Source: Methanosuratincolales archaeon | Lineage (GTDB): Archaea > Thermoproteota > Methanomethylicia > Methanomethylicales > Methanomethylicaceae | Length of the DNA: 49,318 nucleotides | Direction: 5' to 3' | Assembly (NCBI GenBank): GCA_014361445.1 | Contig: JACIVQ010000005.1 | Coordinates: forward strand, 1-49,318 | In this document: piece by piece, positions 9,102 to 18,902 of the stretch | Layout of the letters: every line of letters begins with the position of its first letter | Position numbering within the stretch: position 1 is the first letter of the stretch | The notes under the pieces: model-generated | Told to the model about the DNA's origin: nothing | Seen by the model: only the letters and a program-made list of their open reading frames with translations | Databases searched by the model: none | Program-made: the position numbers and the translations under genes

Positions 9102-9180
9102 AGAGAGTTCGACTTAGAAACACTTTTTAGAAACAATTTTTCACTCGATAACTGTTAAAAGCGCAGCTCTTGGTGATTAA

Positions 9181-10200
9181 ATGGATGTGCAATTGATACT
9201 CCTCATCATCGGACTTATTCTTGCCTTCGTTATGGCGATGAACCTAGGCGGAAATGACGCGGCAAACCCGACGAGTGCCGTCATCGGGGCAGGCGCGCTG
9301 TCATTGAGGCGCGCCCTTCTACTATTCGCCGCGTTCACAACGATTGGAGCAATATTGCAGGGGCACATGGTTATGAAGACCATAGGCAGAGGGATTGTGC
9401 CGAGCATAGATGTTACTGGAGCCTTTGCCATAATACTCGCTGCCAACATATGGATATTTGTAGCTACAATGAGGGGTATGGCAATATCAACTACGCACTC
9501 CATCATCAGCGCGGTGATAGGGTATGGGATAATCAAGTTTACACTTTCGGGAATGAACATCGGCGTGGTCGGAACTATAGCTTTGAGTTGGCTCACTTCT
9601 CCCCTGTGTAGTCTCTTTCTAGCTTTTGGGCTTTATAGAGGAATATCACTTTTGATCAAGAGGTATGAGGAGAGCCCGGATTTGATGAGCAAAATATTCA
9701 GGGCTTTATTAATAGGCTCACTATGTTTCTCCGCTTATTCGTTTGGGGCAAACGATGTCGCAAATGCAACCGGAGTTTACGTCACAATTGCAATGAACCT
9801 TGGACAGATGCCCGACTATACCGCCATGCTCATGTTGGCGATGTACAGTTCTGCGGGAATCATCGTGGGCGGTTTCATATTTGGTCCCAGGGTCATTAGG
9901 ACTCTTGCATTCAGGGTTACGAGGTTGGATTTGAAGACGGGTCTGTCTGCTAGCCTGGCTAATGCGTTGGTCGTTTACCTATTCACCACAGTGCCCTATC
10001 TTGTCTTTGGCTACGGTCTCCCAATATCAACCTCATATGCGGCAGTGGGGGCTATTTTGGGAGCGGGTGCAGCAAAAAGTGTAAGTTCTGTGAGTAGGGG
10101 CGTTACTGCTAGACTGGTGTTTTACTGGATAGCGACAATACCGGTTAATATAATCCTCTCTATGGCGATCTATTACATTATATTTTACGTGACGGCCTAA
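9181..10200 (+). CDS. PiT-type inorganic phosphate permease
   Basis: The 339 residues form about ten membrane helices with the duplicated PHO4 signature: NLGGNDAANPTSAVIGAGAL at the N-terminus and FGANDVANATGVYVTIA near residue 190. It imports phosphate, or metal-phosphate, driven by an ion gradient. It is shorter than bacterial PitA (about 500), which is normal for archaeal forms. The ATG follows GGTGATTAA. The PhoU-like gene lies convergently just downstream and is the expected partner. Confidence 0.92.
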   Translation: MDVQLILLIIGLILAFVMAMNLGGNDAANPTSAVIGAGALSLRRALLLFAAFTTIGAILQGHMVMKTIGRGIVPSIDVTGAFAIILAANIWIFVATMRGMAISTTHSIISAVIGYGIIKFTLSGMNIGVVGTIALSWLTSPLCSLFLAFGLYRGISLLIKRYEESPDLMSKIFRALLIGSLCFSAYSFGANDVANATGVYVTIAMNLGQMPDYTAMLMLAMYSSAGIIVGGFIFGPRVIRTLAFRVTRLDLKTGLSASLANALVVYLFTTVPYLVFGYGLPISTSYAAVGAILGAGAAKSVSSVSRGVTARLVFYWIATIPVNIILSMAIYYIIFYVTA

Positions 10201-10222
10201 TTTTCTTGGATTATTAGGCGGC

Positions 10223-10906
10223 TTATTGCTTCCCTCTAAGTATTGCCATGGCCCTTAGCACGTCTGCTGTGTCTTCCATTCTGTCTGAGGCGGTCTCTAT
10301 GTTTTCTATAGACTCCTTTAGCATTAACCAGTTGCTAACATGTTTGGACGTGTCTCCCCACTTCAAGACCTGAGCTAAGAGATCCACACGCATATCGTCA
10401 ATGGACTCTTCCAGGCGTTCGGTCTTCTCTGCCATAACCCTGACGCTACCATTTTTGGAAGAAAGTGCTTCGATGGTCTCCTTTAGTGCGTTCTTCTCCT
10501 CGACCAGAGTATTCACAATGAAGACCAGCCCGCTCTTGATGTGGCTGGGTACGTCTTCTGGCGAGGTGTAAAGGAGCTTTCTGGTGGCAGATTTTAGATG
10601 TGCAGCAATATCATCAGAGACTGTGATTAGCTTTATTATCTCGTCCTGGTCCATTGGGTGGATCGCACTCTTCATGAGGTTCTCTATAATGCCTTCTTTT
10701 ATCTTATCTGCATTTCTCTCCAAATCAGAGATTTCATTAGCTAGATACCTGCTCTCCTCGATGTTGTTTTGCGAATATTTCTCTATGAATGTCTTGAATT
10801 TGTCAACAATAGTGAATATCATCGTGAGGTGCTTCTCACAGGATCCTATTATCTCCCTCTCAGTCTGTCTAGCAAGCCATACAGCAACGTGACCTGTGCC
10901 AAACAT
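10223..10906 (-). CDS. PhoU-like DUF47 protein, regulator partner of PiT
   Basis: This all-helical protein of about 227 residues contains the characteristic acidic pairs of the DUF47/PhoU-like family (LADEISDLERNADK-type segments; ESIENIETASDRMEDTADVL near the end). The family sits beside PiT permeases and is thought to restrain or tune phosphate uptake. The ORF track starts at 10939, but a TATA element at 10940-10950 on this strand would place the transcript start inside that extension; the ATG at 10906 (MFGTGH), nine bases after AAGGT, is preferred. Confidence 0.85.
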   Translation of the reverse strand: MFGTGHVAVWLARQTEREIIGSCEKHLTMIFTIVDKFKTFIEKYSQNNIEESRYLANEISDLERNADKIKEGIIENLMKSAIHPMDQDEIIKLITVSDDIAAHLKSATRKLLYTSPEDVPSHIKSGLVFIVNTLVEEKNALKETIEALSSKNGSVRVMAEKTERLEESIDDMRVDLLAQVLKWGDTSKHVSNWLMLKESIENIETASDRMEDTADVLRAMAILRGKQ

Positions 10907-10939
10907 TTTTGGACGACCTTCTGATCTTTTTCCGACCAA

Positions 10940-10950
10940 GATATATAAGT
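10940..10950 (-). promoter_or_regulatory. Candidate TATA box of the PhoU-like gene
   Basis: Reading leftward the sequence is ACTTATATATC, about 36 bases ahead of the preferred ATG at 10906. It supports that start over the upstream one. Confidence 0.5.
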
Positions 10951-11074
10951 ATTTTATTCACTGCATTATCCTCTTATTAGGTTAATTACCCCTTTTTTAC
11001 TTCAATTAAGCGTTGGTGAAAATGTTATTCGACCACAAACTAACCCCTCATGGGGCTGCGCATATTCTCAAAGC

Positions 11075-11086
11075 TTTTTATATAAA
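11075..11086 (+). promoter_or_regulatory. Candidate TATA box of the ESCRT-III gene
   Basis: TTTTTATATAAA is a near-ideal archaeal TATA element about 36 bases ahead of the ATG at 11117. Confidence 0.6.
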
Positions 11087-11116
11087 GTCGGAAAGAGAAT
11101 ATCTGATGAAAGCCCT

Positions 11117-11731
11117 ATGAGTTTTTTAAAGAAGTGGGACGAAAAAGGGAGGTTCTCAAAAGTAAAAGGTCCCCTCAAGCCGAAGATCGAAGAGGCCATA
11201 AAGATCATAAACCTTCAAATGCAAAGGCTCGAGGTGAAGGGGGCTAGGATAAGAGAGTATGACCGGACACTCTTCGAGAAGGTGGTCTATTATTACAGAA
11301 GGAAGGACCTCGTGAGGGCTAAAATGTATGCAAACGAACTCATCGAGGTGAGAAAATTAGCAAGGATAATAGCCACATCCAAGCTAGCGTTAGAGCAGAT
11401 AGTCACGAGGTTGGGCACGATTAAGGAATACGGTGATGTTGCTGCCAGTGTAGCCCCCGCCCTCTTTGCCGTCAAGAAGATCTATGGTGGGGTAACTCAA
11501 CTGATCCCTGAAGCGGACCAGTCTTTCCAAAAACTGGGCGAAGTTCTTGACGGGTTGATGGTTGAGGCATCCCAGTATTCCGACAAGATCGTGAGCCCGG
11601 CGTATATAGCTGAAGAAGGACAAGGTATACTTCAGAATGCTGCAAAGAATGCCGAGAATAATTTATCAAAGACTTTACCTAAAATCCCTGGCATTGAGGA
11701 GGCTAAAGAGAAAGAGGGTTTACCGATCTGA
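11117..11731 (+). CDS. ESCRT-III / CdvB-family (Snf7-like) protein
   Basis: The 204 residues are almost entirely helical, start with a basic segment (KGPLKPKIEEAIKIINLQMQRLEVKG) and continue as the long antiparallel hairpin typical of Snf7/CHMP proteins. The family polymerises on membranes and drives division or vesicle release in TACK archaea. Residues after about 150 are a loose linker with a Pro-containing tail (LPKIPGIEEAKEK); a winged-helix extension as in Sulfolobus CdvB is absent, so it resembles CdvB paralogues. No CdvC ATPase or CdvA gene lies in the window. Confidence 0.8.
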   Translation: MSFLKKWDEKGRFSKVKGPLKPKIEEAIKIINLQMQRLEVKGARIREYDRTLFEKVVYYYRRKDLVRAKMYANELIEVRKLARIIATSKLALEQIVTRLGTIKEYGDVAASVAPALFAVKKIYGGVTQLIPEADQSFQKLGEVLDGLMVEASQYSDKIVSPAYIAEEGQGILQNAAKNAENNLSKTLPKIPGIEEAKEKEGLPI

Positions 11732-11843
11732 ACTTTTTGGTTATTATCAAGTGATTTGGGGGGTTTACATATTTTATTTTTAAATTTTTAAATTTTAGTT
11801 TATTGGCTTTATTTTGGCTTTATTAATAATCAATACTTTCGAT

Positions 11844-13106
11844 TCATTCTCCAAACGGGTTGCCCCTCTCCAGTATGTTCTCCTTGATTATTCTGTGCCT
11901 GTTAGCCAGGTAGCCTTTTTCAACAAGCCTTGACTTTAGGCACTCGACCATTTTAGGGACGTCAATTTCAAGTGGACACACCTCCTTGCACCTACCACAT
12001 TTTGTGCAAGCGTCGATCGCAGCGGCGACACTCTCTTCACCCGCCGTGAAGGCGCTCCAGATGATCCCTATTCCACCGAAGTAGTTGTGACCAAATGATC
12101 CCCCCAGTACCCTATATACGGGACACTCATACATGCAGCCGCCACACCTCAAGCAGTAGAGGGCCTCCTTAAACACAGGGTCCTTCAACATGCGACTCCG
12201 TCCATTGTCCAGAAAGATGACGTGGAGCTCCTTTGGGCCATGTGCGCCGTAAACCAAGGTCTTCTCTATGTCGGCGGTCCTGCTTGGACTCGTGATCATT
12301 GAGACGTAGGCAGACATCAATATGCCAGTTGCGTATGGAGGGAGGACCTGCACAACTTTGAATGCGTCCTCGAGTGCTGGGACGATTTTTTCTATCCCTG
12401 TAATGCATATATGCACTGGTGGAGCGTTGCTCACAAACCGGGCATTCCCTTCGTTCTCTATTATGAAGAGTGTGCCTGTCTCAGCGGCGACAACATTCGC
12501 TCCGGTAATGCCGATATCTGCCTTGCAGAACTTTTCTCTCAGATACTCCCTGGCAACTCCCACAAGTTCCTGGATGTCCGGCTTGACCTCCCTCCCGACA
12601 AGTTTAGAGAAAGTATGTGCGACCTCTTCCTTGGGCACATGAACCGAAGGGTTGATAATGTGGGTTGGCTTTTCACCCCTTATCTGTATTATGAACTCAC
12701 CAAGGTCTGTCTCAAAGATCTTGTTTCCGTTTCTCTCCAAGGCTTCGTTCAGGTGTATCTCCTCTGTGACCAGTGACTTTGATTTTACAACAGTCTTGTT
12801 GCTCCCGACCAGTTTCTCGAACATCTTCCTGGCTTCTTCGGCATCCCTGGCAAAGTACGCGTTCCCATGTGACTCTGTGATGCGTTCTGAGGCGATTCTT
12901 CTCAGCTCGTCCATCTGCTCTATTGCAGACTCTTTAATCTTCCTCACTTCCCTGCGCGTCTTCTCTAGGTGGGGGAGGCAGGCGAGGGCATAGTCCCTTG
13001 CCGCGGTGTAGGAGGAGACCGCTCTGGAGAGCCCACGCCTCCTATTCTCGTCGTAGAGCCACTTCATGAACTCATCCCTTTTAGATGTGAACCACTCATC
13101 AGACAT
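11844..13106 (-). CDS. LutB-like LUD-domain iron-sulfur protein
   Basis: About 420 residues: an N-terminal LUD (lactate-utilisation) domain with VVAAETGTLFIIENEGNARF, then two 4Fe-4S motifs CLRCGGCMYECP and CTKCGRCKEVCP near residues 325 and 380. In bacteria LutABC oxidises L-lactate; archaeal relatives also occur near heterodisulfide-reductase-like electron carriers. It directly follows the CCG-domain gene (start ATG 13106 overlaps the end of that gene by a base or so if the ORF-track GTG at 13115 is not used), so the two form an operon. A LutC-like subunit is missing here. Confidence 0.85.
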   Translation of the reverse strand: MSDEWFTSKRDEFMKWLYDENRRRGLSRAVSSYTAARDYALACLPHLEKTRREVRKIKESAIEQMDELRRIASERITESHGNAYFARDAEEARKMFEKLVGSNKTVVKSKSLVTEEIHLNEALERNGNKIFETDLGEFIIQIRGEKPTHIINPSVHVPKEEVAHTFSKLVGREVKPDIQELVGVAREYLREKFCKADIGITGANVVAAETGTLFIIENEGNARFVSNAPPVHICITGIEKIVPALEDAFKVVQVLPPYATGILMSAYVSMITSPSRTADIEKTLVYGAHGPKELHVIFLDNGRSRMLKDPVFKEALYCLRCGGCMYECPVYRVLGGSFGHNYFGGIGIIWSAFTAGEESVAAAIDACTKCGRCKEVCPLEIDVPKMVECLKSRLVEKGYLANRHRIIKENILERGNPFGE

Positions 13107-13107
13107 T

Positions 13108-13821
13108 CTATCCACCCCACGCCCTCAGGAGTAGTTCCGGTAGATCCATAATCTGGATCTTCTTCGCGTTTGCCTCTGTAAAGTTGTACTTACAAAATGG
13201 GCAGGCCGTAACAACAATCTCAGTGCCCTCTGGAAGTTCTCCTAGCGTTGACTTTGCCACCTCTAAAGACACTTCGGGGAACGCAGATCGTACACCTCCA
13301 CCAGAGCCACAACAGAGGGCCTTGTTTCGGTTGTATTTGAATTCCAGAAGTTGAACTTCAGGTATCATTTTGATTAGTGCCCTAGGCTCCTCGTACACCC
13401 CCATGTGCCTGCCAAGGTGGCAGGGATCATGGTAGACCACCTTGGCGTCCATGGGTTGGAGGTGATCTTTGAGTCTATCGCGAATGTTGAAGAGAAACTG
13501 AGAGATGTGCTGTACCTCGAATGGTACGCTTTTGAAGGTGTTTGTATAATCCTGGGACATTGTCCTGAAGCACCCAGGACAACCTGTCACTACCTTCTCA
13601 ACCCCGAGCGAAATGATCTTGTCAATAGTCCTCTTGGAGACCAAGAGAGCGTCGGATGTCTGACCAGTCCTGTAAAGGACAGAACCACAGCAACCCTCGT
13701 TCTCACCCAAGGTCGTGTAGTCAACTTTAATTAATGTTAGGAGGCGCTCTATGGAGTCCGCAATACTCTTTGTCCTGAACCTGGACATGCATCCTTTCCA
13801 ATAGAGAACCTTTTGGGGCAT
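13108..13821 (-). CDS. LutA/HdrB-like CCG-domain protein
   Basis: The 237 residues carry two cysteine-rich CCG domains: GCCGSVLYRTG with GCPGCF near residue 60-100, and DPCHLG with LCCGSGGG and ACPFCKYNF near 150-220. Such domains hold a non-cubane iron-sulfur site or take electrons in lactate oxidation, glycolate oxidation and heterodisulfide reduction. It is the first gene of a two-gene operon with the LutB-like protein, and the pair probably forms an electron-transfer complex for a 2-hydroxy acid oxidase (inference). Confidence 0.85.
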   Translation of the reverse strand: MPQKVLYWKGCMSRFRTKSIADSIERLLTLIKVDYTTLGENEGCCGSVLYRTGQTSDALLVSKRTIDKIISLGVEKVVTGCPGCFRTMSQDYTNTFKSVPFEVQHISQFLFNIRDRLKDHLQPMDAKVVYHDPCHLGRHMGVYEEPRALIKMIPEVQLLEFKYNRNKALCCGSGGGVRSAFPEVSLEVAKSTLGELPEGTEIVVTACPFCKYNFTEANAKKIQIMDLPELLLRAWGG

Positions 13822-13860
13822 GATGATCAGACCTTATACTCTTCAAGCGCCCTCTATTAA

Positions 13861-13894
13861 AATATAGTGCATGTGATAATATAGTGCATGTGAT
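13861..13894. repeat. Two-copy tandem repeat of about 17 bases
   Basis: The unit AATATAGTGCATGTGAT occurs twice in tandem in the gap between dnaJ and the lutA-like gene, just upstream of the latter. It may be a regulator site or simple duplication. Confidence 0.6.
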
Positions 13895-13952
13895 CTACCT
13901 AACTCGCCTGATTTGTGTTCTCAATATGTGACCTCAATTTTCAGGTAAAATA

Positions 13953-15086
13953 TCAAAAGTGGAAGAAGTTTTTCTTAGGCTTGACTTCCTGATGGAATTC
14001 CTTGGCGAGCTCCTCCAAAAGTGCTCTCTGCCTCGGAGAGAGGCTTGTAGGTACTTCTACATTAACCCTGATCATTAGGTTTCCCCTACCGTATCCTCCT
14101 AGCTTGGGCATGCCCTTTCCCTTTATCCGTAGTACATCTCCGGGCTGGGTTCCAGGTTTTATGTTGACCACTACATCTCCGTCAAGGGTCGGGACTGTGA
14201 CCTCGGTCCCAAGAGCTGCTTGTGGGAACCCTATCTTGAGGTCGTAGTACAGATCGGAACCTTTCCTTTTGAAGTAGGGATGTGGTCTTATAGAAATATT
14301 GACGAAGAGATCGCCCGGCGGACCACCGTTGGGAGACGCCTCGCCCTCCCCCCTAAGCCTAAGCTGTTGACCGTCGTCCACGCCAGCAGGAACCCTGACC
14401 GTGATGATCCTGCGCCTCTTGATTAACCCTGAGCCTCGGCACTCCCTGCAGGGAGTCTCCACAACGGTCCCGGAGCCGCCACAAACGTTGCATGGTGTGA
14501 CTGTCACAAACCTCGCGAAGCCGGTGGTCCTCACATTCTGGATCTGACCAGTACCACCGCACCTGCCACAGGTTTTAAGGGACGTGCCAGGTGCTGCTCC
14601 AGTCCCGCCGCACACATCACAACGCTCAGTTCTGGGGACCTCGATCTCTTTCTCGGTACCTCTAAACGCCTCTTCAAGGGAGATCTCAAGGTTGTAGTTT
14701 AGATCCCTTCCACGGGTTACCTGCCGGGCATAAGCGCGCCTAGCGAAGTCCCCTCCGAAGAACATGTTGAACAGATCGCCAATATCAAAGCCAAATCCCA
14801 TCTCCCGGAATATTGACTCGAAGTCTGCACCTCGAAATATGTCCTCCTGTGTGTAGTACTGACCGAAGTCAGCCCTGCCCAGAAGGTCGTACTGGCGCCT
14901 CTTCTCATCGTCAGATAAGACCGCGTAAGCCTCTGAGATCTCCTTGAACTTCTCTTCTGCGTCAGGGGATTTGTTTCTATCCGGGTGATACTGCATGGCC
15001 AGCCTCCGGTAGGCGTCCTTGATCTGCTCCTTTGTAGCATTCCTCGGGACGCCCAAGATCTCGTAGTAATCCTTCTTGCTGGCCAT
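13953..15086 (-). CDS. dnaJ: Chaperone DnaJ (Hsp40)
   Basis: About 377 residues in the full type I architecture: J-domain with the HPD motif ([13 protein letters not shown]) near residue 35, a Gly/Phe-poor linker, a zinc-finger region with four CxxCxGxG repeats ([32 protein letters not shown]) and the C-terminal peptide-binding domain. It delivers substrates to DnaK and stimulates its ATPase. ATG 15086, after GTAGGTGGG, is preferred over the GTG used in the ORF track (15095). It is the last gene of a grpE-dnaK-dnaJ cluster. Confidence 0.95.
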   Translation of the reverse strand: MASKKDYYEILGVPRNATKEQIKDAYRRLAMQYHPDRNKSPDAEEKFKEISEAYAVLSDDEKRRQYDLLGRADFGQYYTQEDIFRGADFESIFREMGFGFDIGDLFNMFFGGDFARRAYARQVTRGRDLNYNLEISLEEAFRGTEKEIEVPRTERCDVCGGTGAAPGTSLKTCGRCGGTGQIQNVRTTGFARFVTVTPCNVCGGSGTVVETPCRECRGSGLIKRRRIITVRVPAGVDDGQQLRLRGEGEASPNGGPPGDLFVNISIRPHPYFKRKGSDLYYDLKIGFPQAALGTEVTVPTLDGDVVVNIKPGTQPGDVLRIKGKGMPKLGGYGRGNLMIRVNVEVPTSLSPRQRALLEELAKEFHQEVKPKKNFFHF

Positions 15087-15191
15087 GCTACCCACCTACA
15101 AAGATTTTTAGAATTTGATTTTAGATCTGCCACTCCGCCTTTTATCTCCATGAATGTCGGTCTATTTCTGTTTTCTGTTTTTCCAAGGCAC

Positions 15192-17066
15192 TCACTTGAC
15201 CTTGTAATCCGTGTCCACTACTTTTTCGCTACCAGTGGTTTTTTCGGCTCCGCCTTGGGTCGAGCCCTGCTGGGCTGCCCCTTGCTGGGTCGCCCTCTGA
15301 GCCTGCTGTTGGTACACCGTGGCGCCGATCTCTTGGAGTGTGCGAGAGAGTTCGTCCATCTTTGCCTTTATTTTGTCGATCTCTTTTGTGGGCATGACTT
15401 CTTTCAGTGCAGCAACGGCTTTGTCGATCCTCTCCTTCTGATCCTGAGAGAGCCGGGCTCCAAGGTCTCTCTTTGTCTTCTCAGCGGTGTAGATGATGGA
15501 GTCTGCCATGTTGAGCGTCTCGGCGAGCTCCTTCTTCTTTTTGTCCTGCTCCGCGAATTGCTCAGCCTCCTTGATGAGTCGCTCCTTCTCCTCCTTTGAG
15601 AGCTTCGTTGAGGCTGTTATCGTTATCTTGGCCTCTTTTCCAGTACCAAGATCCTTTGCAGATACATGGAGTATACCGTTGGCGTCTATGTCAAAGGTGA
15701 CCTCTATCTGTGGAACCCCACGTGGGGCTGGCGGAATGCCCTCAAGGGTGAACATCCCCAAAGACACGTTGTCCGCAGCCATGGGTCGCTCGCCTTGGAG
15801 CACGTGGATCGTCACCGCAGTCTGCATGTCGGCTGCAGTGGTGAAGATCTGGCTCCTCCTGCAGGGTATCGTAGTGTTCCTCTCAATAATCTTGGTAAAG
15901 ATCCCGCCCAGGGTCTCGACGCCGAGTGAGAGCGGCGTTACGTCCAGAAGGAGGATGTCCCTGACCTCGCCGGTCAGGACTGCGCCCTGTATGGCAGCCC
16001 CGATTGCAACGGCCTCCATCGGGTCGACGCCCCTCTCCACAGGCTTGCCCATAAACCGTTCAATCATCCTCTGGACAAGGGGCATCCTAGTGGTTCCTCC
16101 GATCAATATGATCTTGTCAATCTGATCGGGCGTTAGCTTTGCGTCCTCTAGAGCTCGCATGATAGTCCTTTCAGTGCGCCTTACGATAGGCTCAGCGAGC
16201 TCTTCAAGCTTCGCCCTGGTCAGGGTCATGTGGAGGTGCTTCGGACCTGAGGCATCGGCGTATATGAACGGGAGGTCTATGTCGGTGGTCATCAGCGTTG
16301 AGAGCTCTATCTTTGCCCTCTCGCAGGCCTCCTTGAGCCTAGCCATGGCAGTCCTATCCGTTCTAAGATCAATCCCGGTCTGTTTCTTGAACTCTTCAAT
16401 TACGTATTCCATTATGGCCTTGTCTATGTCTGCACCGCCAGTCTCGGTGTCCCCGCTGGTGGACAGAACTTGGAAGACGCCCTTGCCAAAGTCCATGACT
16501 GTGACGTCGTGTGTTCCCCCACCAAAGCTGAAGACTAAGATCTTCATCTCCTTGTCGAGCTTGTCGATCCCGTACGCTAAGCATGCAGCTGTTGGCTCGT
16601 TTATGATCCTGAGGACCTCGAACCCTGCGATCTCGCCCGCGTCCTTCGTCGCCTGGCGCTGGTTGTCGTTGAAGTGAGCTGGGACAGTTATCACCGCCTT
16701 CTTAATAGGGGTTCCCAGATACGTCTCTGCGTCCTTCTTTATCTTTTGGAGTATGAAGGCAGAGATCTGCTGTGGCGTGTACTCCTTGCCAAAAATTTTC
16801 ACCCGGTAGTCAGTGCCCATCTTTCTCTTGATCTCGAAGACAGTCCCTTCGGGATTCGCAGTTGCCTGGCGCTTTGCCGGCTCACCGACGAGCAGCGTGC
16901 CGTCTTTGGTAAAGGCTACGACTGACGGGAACATCTTGCCGGCTACCGTAGGACCCTCTGCGCTGGGTATCACTATTGCCTTGCCGCCTTCAAATATCGC
17001 GGCAGCTGAATTTGTGGTTCCTAGGTCTATACCAAGGACTTTTTCTCCAGGTTGGATTTTACTCAT
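15192..17066 (-). CDS. dnaK: Chaperone DnaK (Hsp70)
   Basis: About 624 residues: the nucleotide-binding domain starts [14 protein letters not shown], with [13 protein letters not shown] near residue 165 and [10 protein letters not shown] near 335, followed by the substrate-binding domain ([17 protein letters not shown]) and a helical lid with a Gln/Gly-rich tail. The phosphate-2 loop reads FSFGGGTHD where most Hsp70s have YDLGGGTFD, so the usual Asp is Ser. ATG 17066 lies 9 bases after AGGAGGG and is a better start than 17087. It refolds proteins with DnaJ and GrpE; archaeal Hsp70 is generally held to have come from bacteria. Confidence 0.95.
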   Translation of the reverse strand: MSKIQPGEKVLGIDLGTTNSAAAIFEGGKAIVIPSAEGPTVAGKMFPSVVAFTKDGTLLVGEPAKRQATANPEGTVFEIKRKMGTDYRVKIFGKEYTPQQISAFILQKIKKDAETYLGTPIKKAVITVPAHFNDNQRQATKDAGEIAGFEVLRIINEPTAACLAYGIDKLDKEMKILVFSFGGGTHDVTVMDFGKGVFQVLSTSGDTETGGADIDKAIMEYVIEEFKKQTGIDLRTDRTAMARLKEACERAKIELSTLMTTDIDLPFIYADASGPKHLHMTLTRAKLEELAEPIVRRTERTIMRALEDAKLTPDQIDKIILIGGTTRMPLVQRMIERFMGKPVERGVDPMEAVAIGAAIQGAVLTGEVRDILLLDVTPLSLGVETLGGIFTKIIERNTTIPCRRSQIFTTAADMQTAVTIHVLQGERPMAADNVSLGMFTLEGIPPAPRGVPQIEVTFDIDANGILHVSAKDLGTGKEAKITITASTKLSKEEKERLIKEAEQFAEQDKKKKELAETLNMADSIIYTAEKTKRDLGARLSQDQKERIDKAVAALKEVMPTKEIDKIKAKMDELSRTLQEIGATVYQQQAQRATQQGAAQQGSTQGGAEKTTGSEKVVDTDYKVK

Positions 17067-17088
17067 TTGGATCGCCCTCCTTTTCATT

Positions 17089-17736
17089 TTAATTTACTTT
17101 TTCTGTTTCCGGCTCAATTTTAGTTTCATTTTCACTTTCAGGCTCCTTTTGAGTTGAGCTTGATTTCTTTGATATCTTCACCACACTCGGTCTGATTACC
17201 CTGCCGCCCATCACATACCCCTTCCTTACCTCCTCAAGAACAATGCCATCCGAATCCCCTTCCACGACGCATGCAACCTCATGAACTGAAGGATCGAAGG
17301 GCTTTCCAACACACTCTATCTGGGAGACGCCCTCCCCTGCTAAAACCTTCTTCAACTTTTTGAGTGTCATCTCAACGCCGTCGATAAGCGTCTCAACAGA
17401 GCCAGAAGACCTCGCGTTTTTTATAGCCATTTCCAATTCGTCCACAATATCCAAAAGTCCAAGGACTATGCGCTCGCTCGATTGCCGCCTGATCTCCTCC
17501 ATCTGGCGATCCATTCGCTTCCTGAAATTTTCGAAGTCAGCCTGCATGTACTTCAGTCGATTCAGATAATCCTCAGAACGCTTCTTCTCCTCCTCAAGTG
17601 CGGCCATCAGAGCGCCTATCTTCTCGGATTCACCTTTTGCCCCCATTTTTTCGACCTCTACCGTGGATTTAGCCTTATTTTCATTTTCTTCTGGTTTATT
17701 TTGCTCTGTGCTCTTCTGTGTTGGTGAGTTTTGCAA
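17089..17736 (-). CDS. grpE: Nucleotide exchange factor GrpE
   Basis: About 215 residues: a charged disordered N-terminus, a long coiled coil ([20 protein letters not shown]) and a beta domain with [20 protein letters not shown] and the closing [19 protein letters not shown], both diagnostic of GrpE. It exchanges ADP on DnaK. The TTG at 17736, after GGTGGTG, is a likely start; the ORF track uses TTG 17751. Both ends carry alternating acidic/polar dipeptide tracts ([14 protein letters not shown] at the C-terminus) encoded by 6-base-periodic DNA. First gene of the chaperone cluster. Confidence 0.9.
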   Translation of the reverse strand: MQNSPTQKSTEQNKPEENENKAKSTVEVEKMGAKGESEKIGALMAALEEEKKRSEDYLNRLKYMQADFENFRKRMDRQMEEIRRQSSERIVLGLLDIVDELEMAIKNARSSGSVETLIDGVEMTLKKLKKVLAGEGVSQIECVGKPFDPSVHEVACVVEGDSDGIVLEEVRKGYVMGGRVIRPSVVKISKKSSSTQKEPESENETKIEPETEKVN

Positions 17737-17769
17737 GGAGCACCACCCCAAACCGAGGTGAAGATTTCG

Positions 17770-18010
17770 GATTTAATATATCGCACACAAATATATATCT
17801 TATTGTTATCGTCACGGTTATTGTTGTTGCATCATGATAATCATTGTTACCTTTTACCTTTTATCTTACATTGCCCTTTTTTTATTATCATCTTTGCCAT
17901 TATCTTTGCGTTTACATTTATCTCTACCTTTACCCTCAATTGCTTTAATTGTCAACTGCTATTATCACTACATCTTATTGCTGCCGTGGTTGTGGTGCGC
18001 AGTAGATAAG
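17770..18010. repeat. Non-coding gap upstream of grpE with 6-base-periodic pyrimidine-rich tract
   Basis: The roughly 290-base gap holds no plausible gene. Much of it is made of imperfect hexamers of the type TTTACC / TTTATC / TTATCA repeated in phase (for example TTTACATTTATCTCTACC). It lies where the promoter of grpE should be; the TATA candidate TTAATATATC near 17775 faces grpE. Confidence 0.5.
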
Positions 18011-18039
18011 TGAAAGAATATTTCCAGTTCGGTGAGGGG

Positions 18040-18420
18040 TCATTCGCCGCGCCTAAACCTCTCGCTCAGAGAGACCCGTTTGCCGTCTTTGATATAGGTT
18101 ATTGTAGTCTCGAGCCTGACGCGTAGCCCCAAGTCGTAGAATAATGTGTATAGATCTTCACCTGAGATGGTCTCATTTAGCTTCCCGCTTCTATACAGCT
18201 TAGCCAGGTAACGCACCACTTCCTTGGCTGCCTCAGGATATTGTGACAGGGCAGCATCCAATACCTCAGGTCCCCTGTCTGTGAGTTTTGACCTCACCAG
18301 TGTCAGATCGTCTACTTCGGGCTTTGGTTGCGGTTTCTGCTGCAGGGCAGCATACTTCCGCTGTAGCTCGAGCATTTTCTTGAACTTTATTGCAGCTAGT
18401 TCTTTGTCTTCCTCCGACAT
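18040..18420 (-). CDS. PDCD5/TFAR19-like DNA-binding protein
   Basis: A 126-residue soluble protein: a charged N-terminal helix with a Pro/Gln-rich linker, then a helical domain (VLDAALSQYPEAAKEVVRYL, then YRSGKLNETISGEDLY) ending in a basic beta-like tail (ITYIKDGKRVSL). The layout and the final basic segment match archaeal PDCD5-family DNA-binding proteins. It lies upstream of grpE on the same strand but is separated by the hexamer-rich gap, so a shared transcript is unlikely. Confidence 0.55.
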   Translation of the reverse strand: MSEEDKELAAIKFKKMLELQRKYAALQQKPQPKPEVDDLTLVRSKLTDRGPEVLDAALSQYPEAAKEVVRYLAKLYRSGKLNETISGEDLYTLFYDLGLRVRLETTITYIKDGKRVSLSERFRRGE

Positions 18421-18472
18421 GGCAATGCCCCCAACAAAATAACAAAAGGAGGGAAATAAGGATAGTGATAGA

Positions 18473-18723
18473 GTGAGCTACCCACGGCTAAAGACGTGGG
18501 CTTCCAGCTTCTCCGACCGGACTCGATCCCCACGCACCCACAGCGGAGGCCTCGGCAGATGAGACCGTTTCAGCAAAGCCGTGTGGAAGGCGGGTTACGG
18601 AGGTCCTGATCTCACAGGCGTGACTTCGGCCTGCCCCATGCCTAGCAAAAATAACAGTGGAAAAGGGGAGATAAAATGTTCGCTATCATACCACCGCTAA
18701 AGCATGTGGGATTTCCCGCTCAC
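18473..18723 (-). mobile_element. Full copy A of a 250-bp IS200/IS605-derived element (solo omega-RNA type)
   Basis: Read on the minus strand the element starts GTGAGCGGGAAATCCCACATG at 18723, passes through GGCATGGGGCAGGCCGAAGT (remnant of a TnpB C-terminus, MGQAEVTPVE-like; here with a one-base loss in the GAGATC segment), then a GC-rich segment able to fold, and ends with the hairpin CCCACGTCTTTAGCCGTGGG and TAGCTCAC at 18473. It is about 250 bases, has no transposase and is nearly identical to the copy at 47405, which lies in the other orientation. It must have been moved by proteins supplied elsewhere. Confidence 0.8.
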
Positions 18724-18902
18724 AATGTTAAGGGCAACAGTAACGTTTACAGCAATAAAGTAATAGTAATATTAAGTTATTAATGGTGATGGCGATAGCG
18801 TTTCCCCATAAAAATTCAGAAAGAATTCTGCTGATTCCTAAGAGGCACGGGCTACTTTATTGACTCTCCAGTAACCAATCCTCAATCACAGCAAGACAGT
18901 TT

